From the NCBI GenBank assembly GCA_030640905.1, contig DAOWIM010000314.1:1-19104 (forward strand): a stretch of 19,104 nucleotides of DNA, in the 5' to 3' direction. The stretch's first letter is position 1. Each line of letters starts with the position of its first letter. Below are positions 7,530 to 13,831 of the stretch, one piece after another. This stretch comes from a bacterium (GTDB lineage Bacteria; Zixibacteria; MSB-5A5; GN15; FEB-12). Made by a program: the position numbers and the translations under genes. The notes beneath the pieces were generated by a model that was given only the letters and a program-made list of their open reading frames with translations, made no database searches and had not been told where the DNA came from.

Positions 7530-7754
7530 ATGATAAAAGTCACTCGACTAAATGATGATGAACTGGTACTCAACGCCGATCTGATCGAGTTTGTTGAGGC
7601 GATTCCCGACACCATAATTTCCCTGACAACGGGGAAGAAGATCATGGTTCAGGAAACAGTGGATGAAGTCATTGAACGGGTGGCCTCATTCAAGAACAGA
7701 TGCGGTATCCGGACCGAACGTCCGGATACCGTCGATCAACCTGAGAGGTTGTAA
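7530..7754 (+). CDS. flbD: FlbD/SwrD family flagellar protein
   Basis: This small protein matches the FlbD (SwrD) family, which in Bacillus subtilis raises flagellar motor power, probably by supporting stator function. The signature is at residues 1-52: MIKVTRLNDDELVLNADLIE, then a conserved T-T-G-K-K and a V-x-E-T-x-x-E-V-I-E segment. The last 20 residues are an extra charged tail whose DNA forms a 12-pair hairpin. In many bacteria motA and motB follow this gene; here fliL follows directly. It starts five bases after flgE and its stop is one base before the fliL start. It should not be confused with the unrelated Caulobacter transcription factor of the same name. Confidence 0.85.
   Translation: MIKVTRLNDDELVLNADLIEFVEAIPDTIISLTTGKKIMVQETVDEVIERVASFKNRCGIRTERPDTVDQPERL
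7703..7731 (+). promoter_or_regulatory. 12-base perfect hairpin at the 3' end of flbD
   Basis: CGGTATCCGGAC (7703-7714) and GTCCGGATACCG (7720-7731) pair perfectly around a five-base loop CGAAC, with one more possible G-U pair outside. It lies in the coding sequence of the flbD tail, 24 bases before the fliL start. No T-run follows, so it is not an evident terminator. It could be an RNA stability or processing element. Confidence 0.6.
7737..7751 (+). promoter_or_regulatory. Hairpin covering the fliL ribosome binding site
   Basis: CAACCT (7737-7742) pairs perfectly with AGGTTG (7746-7751) around GAG. The fliL ribosome binding site, GAGAGG (7743-7748), lies in the loop and 3' arm, so this fold would hide it. 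Ribosomes finishing flbD at 7752-7754 would open the stem, which predicts translational coupling of fliL to flbD. Confidence 0.45.
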
Positions 7755-7755
7755 A

Positions 7756-8373
7756 ATGGCCGATGATGATGAAAAAACTACAGTAGAAGCCGGCGATAAG
7801 GCGAAGACTGAAGGCGAAGGTTCTACCGATGCCAAGAAGGGTGGAAATAAGATGATCCTCTTTGGCGGGATCGGTGCGGGCGCAATTATCTTAGGCGTTG
7901 CTCTGACACTGTTTGTGATCAAGCCGATGATGTCTGGTTCCGATGAGTCCGTAGACGCGACCGAGGAGGTCGCCGAACATGGGGGCGATAAGGATAAATC
8001 GGCACACGGTGAAAAGCCGAAACCAAAAAAGAAACCTCGCAAAAAAGCCAGTCATGGTGAAGAGGGCGGAGGTCCTGAGATTCTGGCCGTAAAGGATATC
8101 GTCATCAATCCGGCTGGTACCGGTGGGTCGCGTTTCTTGTCGGTCTCGTTTGCCTTCGAGGTAGAGTCGGCCTATCTGGCGGCTGAGTTCGAAGAGCGAG
8201 CACCTGTTATCAGGGATGCTTTGATAACGATTCTCTCTTCCAAGACAGTGGCTCAGTTAACTGACCCCAAACAAAAAGAAATTGTGCGCTACCAGATCAA
8301 GAAACGTATATCCCAGTTGATGGAGACCGACGAATTGGCTGGCGTGTATTACACCGACTTTGTGTTGCAATAG
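7756..8373 (+). CDS. fliL: Flagellar basal body-associated protein FliL
   Basis: FliL is a single-pass inner membrane protein that forms a ring around stator units and supports torque. Starting at ATG 7756 it has 205 residues: an acidic and Lys-rich cytoplasmic N-terminus (1-32), one transmembrane helix (33-55), a linker very rich in His, Lys, Glu and Gly (60-106), and the periplasmic FliL domain (107-205) ending in the typical VYYTDFVLQ. The start has GAGAGG seven bases upstream. An in-frame ATG at 7663 lies inside flbD and would add 31 residues unlike the family, so I rejected it. The linker is longer and more charged than in many FliL proteins. fliM follows after 12 bases. Confidence 0.9.
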   Translation: MADDDEKTTVEAGDKAKTEGEGSTDAKKGGNKMILFGGIGAGAIILGVALTLFVIKPMMSGSDESVDATEEVAEHGGDKDKSAHGEKPKPKKKPRKKASHGEEGGGPEILAVKDIVINPAGTGGSRFLSVSFAFEVESAYLAAEFEERAPVIRDALITILSSKTVAQLTDPKQKEIVRYQIKKRISQLMETDELAGVYYTDFVLQ

Positions 8374-8385
8374 GACAGGACGGCA

Positions 8386-9381
8386 ATGGCCAAGATTCTA
8401 TCACAGGATGAGATTGATGCTCTGTTGACGACGGTGTCGTCCGGCGACGAGGATGTTGCCGATGACCCGATAGATGACGAACGATTACGATCGATCGTTG
8501 CCTATGACTTTAAGCACCCCAATCGAGTATCAAAAGACCAGATTCGGACTCTGGAGAATCTTCACGATAATTTTTCAGGGCACTATGGTTCATCTCTTTC
8601 GGCGGCCCTGAGGACTATTGTCGACGTGGACCTGGTATCAGTAGATCAGATCACATACTCCGAATTCATCATGTCCCTGGTCACGCCGTCCTGTACCTAT
8701 ACTTTTGCAGCCCCGCCACTGGAGGCGGTATGTCTGGTAGATTTCAATCCGACGCTGACTTTTTCGCTGATCGACCGGATGTTCGGCGGTACCGGAAAGA
8801 TTCTGGAGACTGAACGCGAACTAACCGGTATCGAACGATCTGTTCTGGCGCGTATCGTTAACTCACTGTACAAAGATATGGAACGAGCCTGGGAGAATAT
8901 CGTCAACTTGAAGATTGATCAGAAGAGTTTCGAGACCAACCCGCAGTTTATTCAGATCGTCCCACCGGGCGAGACAGTTGTGGTTGTTTCATTCCAGATC
9001 AAGCTCTTTCAATCAACTGGTCTTCTGACCATGTGTTACCCGTATGTATCGCTGGAACCGATAGTGACCAAGCTCTCGGCCCAGAACTGGATTGACGCCA
9101 CAAAGAAGAAAAGCCATGAGGCGGACCGCAGCCTCAATGAGAACAACCTGCAGAGTGTGTCGGCGGTGGTGACGGCCAATCTTCTTGATACTACTATCAA
9201 GATGAAAGACTTCCTGAAACTTAGGGTCGGCGACATTGTCCCATCCGAAAAGAAGATAGTGCAACCGATGGAAATATCGATCAACCAACGCAAGAAATTC
9301 TTTGCCAAGCCCGGACTGTCCGGAAAAAAGAAAGCCTTCCAGGTGGTTGAAGCCATAGAAGGTATTGTAGAGGAGATATAG
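8386..9381 (+). CDS. fliM: Flagellar motor switch protein FliM
   Basis: FliM forms the middle of the C-ring, binds CheY-P and switches rotation. The N-terminal CheY-binding motif is present as ILSQDEIDALL (residues 4-14). The middle CheC-like domain covers about 40-230 and includes the conserved GGTG (134-137) used to contact FliG. The C-terminal SpoA domain, about 255-325, joins FliN. The length of 331 residues is standard. The intact CheY motif implies that the cell has chemotactic control of the motor, although no che gene is in this window. It is three bases from fliN. Confidence 0.96.
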   Translation: MAKILSQDEIDALLTTVSSGDEDVADDPIDDERLRSIVAYDFKHPNRVSKDQIRTLENLHDNFSGHYGSSLSAALRTIVDVDLVSVDQITYSEFIMSLVTPSCTYTFAAPPLEAVCLVDFNPTLTFSLIDRMFGGTGKILETERELTGIERSVLARIVNSLYKDMERAWENIVNLKIDQKSFETNPQFIQIVPPGETVVVVSFQIKLFQSTGLLTMCYPYVSLEPIVTKLSAQNWIDATKKKSHEADRSLNENNLQSVSAVVTANLLDTTIKMKDFLKLRVGDIVPSEKKIVQPMEISINQRKKFFAKPGLSGKKKAFQVVEAIEGIVEEI

Positions 9382-9384
9382 AAA

Positions 9385-10068
9385 ATGGCTGATGAGAACG
9401 ATCTGGATCAGGCCGAAAATACGCCGGTAGAAGATTCCGGAAACGATCAGGAAGAGACCCCGGTCGATGCCACTATGGCGGCCGATCAGCAGGCGGAAGG
9501 GGAGTCGGCTGCTGAAGCAGGCGATGAGCCTGTCGCGGTGGAAGATGAACCGGCTGCTGATGGTGTCTCCGAGGAGGTAGAGGCTGCTGCTGAGGGAGAC
9601 TCCGCCGAGGAAGCGCCCGCCGCTGAACCGGAACATCAGGATGCTTCCGAGGAAGACGCTGAGGCCGAGATGCTGGCGATGCTTGAAGATTTGCCCGATG
9701 CCGACGGTGGAGCTGCACCGGAGGATATCGACTTTGGCGCTGCTAACGTTGCCGAAGCTGAGTTCCAGCATCTCTCCGAACCGGCCGACGAGTCGGAGCC
9801 GCGCAACATCGATCTATTGATGGATGTAAACCTGCCGGTATCAATCGAACTGGGACGAACGAAAATGTCGATCTCCGATATTCTCGCTCTCGGACCGGGA
9901 TCGGTTGTTGAACTGAGCAAGCTGGCCGGTGAACCGGTCGATGTGATGGTCAATTTCAAGACCGTTGCCAAAGGTGAGGTGGTTGTAATCGACGAGAACT
10001 TTGGCGTCCGAATCACCCAATTGATGACTCCTGAAGAAAGGTTGAGAAGCATTGCCGACCAACAGTAA
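9385..10068 (+). CDS. fliN: Flagellar motor switch protein FliN with acidic extension
   Basis: FliN forms the bottom of the C-ring and is the docking place for the FliH-FliI export ATPase. The SpoA domain is at residues 143-217, with LLMDVNLPVSIELGRTKM and later the typical D-x-N-F-G-V-R-I strand. Before it lie about 140 residues rich in Glu, Asp and Ala, with little predicted structure. Enteric FliN is about 137 residues and FliY carries a CheC phosphatase domain; this extension does not show CheC motifs, so I call it FliN rather than FliY. AGGAG (9371-9375) lies nine bases before the ATG. Its stop codon overlaps the start of fliO if TTG 10052 is used. Confidence 0.9.
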   Translation: MADENDLDQAENTPVEDSGNDQEETPVDATMAADQQAEGESAAEAGDEPVAVEDEPAADGVSEEVEAAAEGDSAEEAPAAEPEHQDASEEDAEAEMLAMLEDLPDADGGAAPEDIDFGAANVAEAEFQHLSEPADESEPRNIDLLMDVNLPVSIELGRTKMSISDILALGPGSVVELSKLAGEPVDVMVNFKTVAKGEVVVIDENFGVRITQLMTPEERLRSIADQQ

Positions 10069-10633
10069 CAATATGCGTAGACGATTGGTCACGGTCGCCA
10101 TCATACTGGCCGTGGCGATAGCGGGCCTGGTCTTTATAAACACCGATCCGGTGAGTGCCGAACGAGCCTCGACCGAGACTCCGGTTCCGATCACTCTGGA
10201 AGAGTTATCCGGCGGTGGGTCGGTCACAGGCGGGTCCCTGACGGCAGCTTCATCGCTGCTGAAAATTCTCAGCGCACTGGTTATCGTAGTCGCATGTATC
10301 TATGGGGGAGTGTATGTCCTCAAGCGGTTTATGAACCGTCGCAACAAGAGCCGCAACGGGCAGCAGTTACTGGAGGTTCTGGAAACAACCTACGTCGGTC
10401 CTAAGAGAACGGTCTCGTTGATCCGAGTAGGCAACAAGACGGTGCTGGTGGGAGTCACTGAGTCAAATATATCGGCCCTGACCGAATTCACCGCCGAAGA
10501 GACAGAGACGATAGTAGCAATTGAACCGGCGCAACAATTGGAAGCAGATGGTTTCAGAGGGGCGATTGCCGTTGCTTCACAAAAACTTAAGGAGATCGGA
10601 CTGATAAAAAACAAAGAAGCGCTTGAGGCTTGA
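10052..10633 (+). CDS. fliO: Flagellar export gate assembly protein FliO
   Basis: FliO is a small membrane protein that helps FliP rings assemble before the export gate is completed. Two hydrophobic segments are visible: residues about 11-30, which looks like a signal peptide or anchor, and about 67-92, followed by a basic KRFMNRRNKSR stretch. The C-terminal part (about 97-145) has the family pattern of short strands, L-E-x-x-x-V-G-P-K-R-T-V-S-L-I-R-V-G. FliO is poorly conserved, so the call leans on topology and on its place between fliN and fliP. TTG 10052, with GAAAGG ten bases upstream and a 17-base overlap with fliN, is the preferred start. ATG 10073 lacks a ribosome binding site but is possible. 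Confidence 0.8.
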   Translation: MPTNSNNMRRRLVTVAIILAVAIAGLVFINTDPVSAERASTETPVPITLEELSGGGSVTGGSLTAASSLLKILSALVIVVACIYGGVYVLKRFMNRRNKSRNGQQLLEVLETTYVGPKRTVSLIRVGNKTVLVGVTESNISALTEFTAEETETIVAIEPAQQLEADGFRGAIAVASQKLKEIGLIKNKEALEA

Positions 10634-10649
10634 TCGGTCGGGTGTAATT

Positions 10650-10689
10650 GCATCCGGAATTTAGCCTCAAACCCGCTGCATGGATGCGG
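10650..10689 (+). other. fliO-fliP gap with alternative hairpins
   Basis: GCATCC (10650-10655) can pair with GGATGC (10682-10687), or CCGC (10673-10676) with GCGG (10686-10689); the two exclude each other. The 81-base gap is unusual for this tightly packed operon. I see no convincing promoter in it. Confidence 0.25.
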
Positions 10690-10714
10690 CGATAGGAATT
10701 GGAATATATAGGAT

Positions 10715-11467
10715 ATGAACAAGACTACGGTGAGAATCCTCTTCCTGGTCGGCATGATCGTACTTGTCGCCTCAGGTCTTAGTGCGCAGTCATTTCCGAA
10801 GGTATCAGTCGAGGTCGGTGAAGCCACCGATCCTTCCGATGTCTCAACCACCCTCCAGATTGTCATTCTCCTGACAGTATTATCGCTGGCGCCCTCAATT
10901 GTCATCATGGTGACATCGTTCATACGCTTTACAGTGGTGCTGGCTTTCCTGCGACACGCTATGGGGATTCACCAGATGCCACCGAGTCAGTTGCTGGTGG
11001 CCCTGTCGCTCATACTCACGTTTTTTGTCATGGCGCCGGTGGCGGAGAAATCGTACAACGAGGGAGTGAAGCCGTACATCGAAAAGCAAATAAGCGGCGA
11101 GGAAGCGTTTGCCAAGGCAGCGGAGCCGTTCCGCAAGTTCATGTTGTCCCAGACAAGGGAGAAGGACCTTGCCCTCTTTGTCCATATCGCCAGGGAAAAT
11201 CAACCCGACAATGCCGAAGATATTCCGCTCCATGTCCTGATCCCCGGTTTTGTTCTATCGGAACTGCGTACCGCCTTCCAGATTGCGTTCGTGTTGTTTG
11301 TGCCGTTTCTGGTGATCGACATGGTCGTGGCATCGGTGCTGATGTCGATGGGTATGATGATGTTGCCACCAATTATCGTGTCGCTGCCATTCAAGATTCT
11401 GTTGTTTGTACTGGTCGATGGCTGGTATCTGTTGATCAAATCACTGGTCGAATCGTTTCATGTTTAG
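10715..11467 (+). CDS. fliP: Flagellar export gate protein FliP
   Basis: FliP forms the core pentamer of the FliPQR export channel in the inner membrane. A signal peptide is visible at residues 1-24, with probable cleavage after LSA, as is usual for FliP. The diagnostic region FIRFTVVLAFLRHAMGIHQM followed by PPSQLL is at about residues 69-94. The C-terminal half has the Met-rich gating loop VLMSMGMMMLPP and the closing DGWYLL. The length of 250 residues is standard. The ribosome binding site is weak (GGA or AGG close to ATG 10715), and the gene follows an 81-base gap. Confidence 0.97.
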   Translation: MNKTTVRILFLVGMIVLVASGLSAQSFPKVSVEVGEATDPSDVSTTLQIVILLTVLSLAPSIVIMVTSFIRFTVVLAFLRHAMGIHQMPPSQLLVALSLILTFFVMAPVAEKSYNEGVKPYIEKQISGEEAFAKAAEPFRKFMLSQTREKDLALFVHIARENQPDNAEDIPLHVLIPGFVLSELRTAFQIAFVLFVPFLVIDMVVASVLMSMGMMMLPPIIVSLPFKILLFVLVDGWYLLIKSLVESFHV

Positions 11468-11482
11468 CGGAGGGATGAGCAT

Positions 11483-11752
11483 ATGACACCGCAAATGGTT
11501 GTATCTATTGGTCGTGAAGCTCTGACGCTGACGTTGTTGGTCGCCGGACCGATGCTTCTGTTTGGCCTGATTATCGGTCTCACCATCGCCATCTTCCAGG
11601 CGGTTACACAGATCAACGAGATGACCCTCACCTTCGTTCCGAAGATACTCGCTATCGGCATGGCCCTGCTGGTTTTCCTCCCCTGGATGATCAACCTGCT
11701 GACCGATTTCACTCGCCATATGTTCGAACTGATTCCCCAACTTGCCGGTTAG
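11483..11752 (+). CDS. fliQ: Flagellar export gate protein FliQ
   Basis: FliQ packs around FliP to form the export channel with FliR. It has 89 residues and two transmembrane helices (about 16-40 and 53-75), separated by the conserved QAVTQINEMTLTFVPK loop. GGAGGG (11469-11474) lies eight bases before ATG 11483. An overlapping ATG at 11475 runs only three codons. It starts 15 bases after fliP, but a long gap separates it from fliR, which is unusual. Confidence 0.96.
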   Translation: MTPQMVVSIGREALTLTLLVAGPMLLFGLIIGLTIAIFQAVTQINEMTLTFVPKILAIGMALLVFLPWMINLLTDFTRHMFELIPQLAG

Positions 11753-11964
11753 TATGACGTCTGTATTGGCGCTCTGCTGAACTATTTTCCAACAGTACTG
11801 GTAAAATTTTCCGCAGTTATGGAACTTTCCGCTCCCCGCCTTCTGGGAGCCTCCCGTAAGTCGTGACATAGTAATCCCTTAAGTAGAGTGCATGACGTGT
11901 TTCAAAACGGCACACGGTTTGATTAGGAATATAGTCGAATAACCAAAGGTGTAAGGATTTCGAC
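11753..11964 (+). promoter_or_regulatory. Long fliQ-fliR gap with hairpin and weak sigma-54-like site
   Basis: The gap contains a stem GCTCCC/GGGAGC (11831-11836 and 11845-11850) without a T-run. CGGCACACGGTTTGA (11908-11922) resembles a sigma-54 promoter, with GG and the TTG at the right spacing, but the -12 base is A instead of C. The best reading is an internal regulatory or processing region. No gene is evident in it. Confidence 0.25.
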
Positions 11965-12753
11965 TTGTTTGATTTTATTCAATATGGCCCCGCCAAGCTT
12001 CAGCTCTTCCTGCTGATCTTGTTGCGTCTTGGAGGTCTGTTCCTGATGGCTCCGATTCTGGGTCATCGGATGATGCCCAAGGCCGCCAAGTTTGGCATGG
12101 TGATCCTGATCTCGATGATCATGGTGGTTGCATTGGACTCAGTGGAAATCTCACCGGTCTCTTCCTTGTGGGAGTTGGCCGGATTGGCGCTGAAAGAAAT
12201 TCTGGTCGGCGCGATCATCGGGTTGTTTTTCCAATTGATATTCTACGCGGCTCAGACCGGCGGTTCCATAATCGGTTACCAGGTTGGTCTTGCCATTGCT
12301 ACCGAATTTGATCCGAACACGTCCAGTCAGGTCTCGATCATCGGGCGCTTCTGGTACATAATTGCGACGCTTCTGTTTCTCGCGCTGGACGGTCATCACA
12401 TGATCATTCGTGCTTTTGCCGACAGCTACGCAGTCATCCCGCCCGCGGGAGTAGCAATCGATGGCGAAGTCGGCAACCTGATCATCCGTTACAGCGCCTA
12501 TGTCTTTGTCATCGCGCTGAAGCTGGCTGCTCCGGTGATGATAACTCTGTTCCTGACCGACGTTGCGATGGGCACGATCACCAAGACGATGCCCTCGTTC
12601 AATGTCTTCTTTGTTGGTTTCCCGATCAAGATCAGCGTAGGCCTGGCCGTGATAGCGTTATCGCTGCCAATCGCCGTTTACGTGCTGGAAAAATATCTCG
12701 GGTTTCTCGACCAAGAACTCAAGGTGATGTTTCTCTCGATGGGGAAGGCCTAA
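11965..12753 (+). CDS. fliR: Flagellar export gate protein FliR
   Basis: FliR completes the FliPQR channel and contacts FlhB. The protein has 262 residues with about six hydrophobic segments. Typical features are the FLLILLRLGGLFLMAPI start, the G-x-x-I-G-Y-Q-V-G-L-A segment followed by DPNTSSQVSIIGRF, and the conserved HHMIIRAFADSYAVIPP stretch (about residues 142-158). The start is TTG 11965 with AAGGA (11953-11957) seven bases upstream; no ATG gives a family-like N-terminus. flhB starts six bases after its stop. Confidence 0.95.
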   Translation: MFDFIQYGPAKLQLFLLILLRLGGLFLMAPILGHRMMPKAAKFGMVILISMIMVVALDSVEISPVSSLWELAGLALKEILVGAIIGLFFQLIFYAAQTGGSIIGYQVGLAIATEFDPNTSSQVSIIGRFWYIIATLLFLALDGHHMIIRAFADSYAVIPPAGVAIDGEVGNLIIRYSAYVFVIALKLAAPVMITLFLTDVAMGTITKTMPSFNVFFVGFPIKISVGLAVIALSLPIAVYVLEKYLGFLDQELKVMFLSMGKA

Positions 12754-12759
12754 GGACCG

Positions 12760-13830
12760 ATGGCGGATCAGGGTTTCCAGGAAAGAACAGAGAAAGCAAC
12801 AACTCGGCGGCGGGAAAAAGCCCGCGAAGAAGGTCGAGTTGCCAAGTCGATGGAGCTTAACGCCGCTGCCATCATTCTGCTTGGTTTTCTCAGTTTGTTC
12901 ATGCTCGGTCCATCGCTGGCCGCTCAGCTAAAGCTACTGATGCAGCATACGATGGCCAACGCTCCGACTATCGCCGCATCCGATCCGACCTTTTACAAGA
13001 TTTTCGGAGACAGCCTGGTTCGTTTTTTCCTGATCATGTTACCAGTGTTTGCGGTGCTTATCGTAGTCGCATTGGGAGTCAACATCGCGCAGGTTGGGTT
13101 TCGCATCTCGCCGAAGGCGATGGAGCCGAAGTTTGAAAAGCTCGATGTGCTCAAAGGTCTCAAGCGGTTGTTCTCGGTGAAGTCTCTGGTCGATCTGGTG
13201 AAGAACACCGCGAAGTTTGGTGTTATCGGTTTTGTCGCTTACAAGGGGATCAGTGCCGACTTTGAATCATTCTTTGCTCTTCCGGACATGACGATACCCC
13301 AGGTGGCCGCTACGATGGGTCGGCTTGCCCTGTTGCTGGCATTAAAAATCGGTGGCGTCGTGCTTGTCATTGCCGTTCTCGATTATTTCTTCCAGCGGTA
13401 CGAATTTGAGAAATCGATCAAGATGTCAAAACAGGAACTGAAGGAAGAATACAAAGATACCGAAGGTGACCCGCTTCTCAAGTCAAGGATAAAGCAATTG
13501 CAACGGGAGATGTCGCGTGGCCGGATGCTCAGTGAGGTACCGGAGGCCGATGTTGTGCTGACCAACCCAACTCATCTGGCGGTTGCCCTTAAGTACGATC
13601 AGGATGACATGACAGCTCCGACGGTGGTGGCTAAGGGAGAGCGCCTGATTGCCCAGAAGATCAAAGAGATCGCTCTGGAACACGGCATCCCGATTATCGA
13701 AGATAAGCCGCTGGCCCGAGCGCTGTTCAAGATGTGTGATATCGGTCAGATGGTGCCGGCCAATCTCTACCGTGCCGTCGCCGAGGTGTTGGCCTATGTC
13801 TATAGTCTCAAAAAGAAGGCGGTAACCTGA
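12760..13830 (+). CDS. flhB: Flagellar export switch protein FlhB
   Basis: FlhB wraps the export gate and, after self-cleavage, switches substrate class from hook to filament proteins when signalled by FliK. The basic N-terminus (Q-E-R-T-E-K-A-T) and four transmembrane segments (about 34-56, 88-112, 145-165 and 185-210) are visible. The self-cleavage site NPTH is at residues 269-272, so cleavage between N269 and P270 should be functional. The cytoplasmic domain continues to residue 356. The gene starts six bases after fliR and ends one base before the flhA ATG. FliK and FlhB in the same operon is consistent with a normal specificity switch. Confidence 0.97.
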   Translation: MADQGFQERTEKATTRRREKAREEGRVAKSMELNAAAIILLGFLSLFMLGPSLAAQLKLLMQHTMANAPTIAASDPTFYKIFGDSLVRFFLIMLPVFAVLIVVALGVNIAQVGFRISPKAMEPKFEKLDVLKGLKRLFSVKSLVDLVKNTAKFGVIGFVAYKGISADFESFFALPDMTIPQVAATMGRLALLLALKIGGVVLVIAVLDYFFQRYEFEKSIKMSKQELKEEYKDTEGDPLLKSRIKQLQREMSRGRMLSEVPEADVVLTNPTHLAVALKYDQDDMTAPTVVAKGERLIAQKIKEIALEHGIPIIEDKPLARALFKMCDIGQMVPANLYRAVAEVLAYVYSLKKKAVT

Positions 13831-13831
13831 C

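Noticed and set aside
9013..9771. A 252-codon minus-strand frame across fliM and fliN
   Set aside because: It is antisense to two certain genes, has no family character, and arises from codon bias of the + strand genes.
11441..11869. A minus-strand frame opposite fliQ and the fliQ-fliR gap
   Set aside because: It is Gln/Gly/Asn-rich, has no convincing start signal, and runs antisense to a certain gene.
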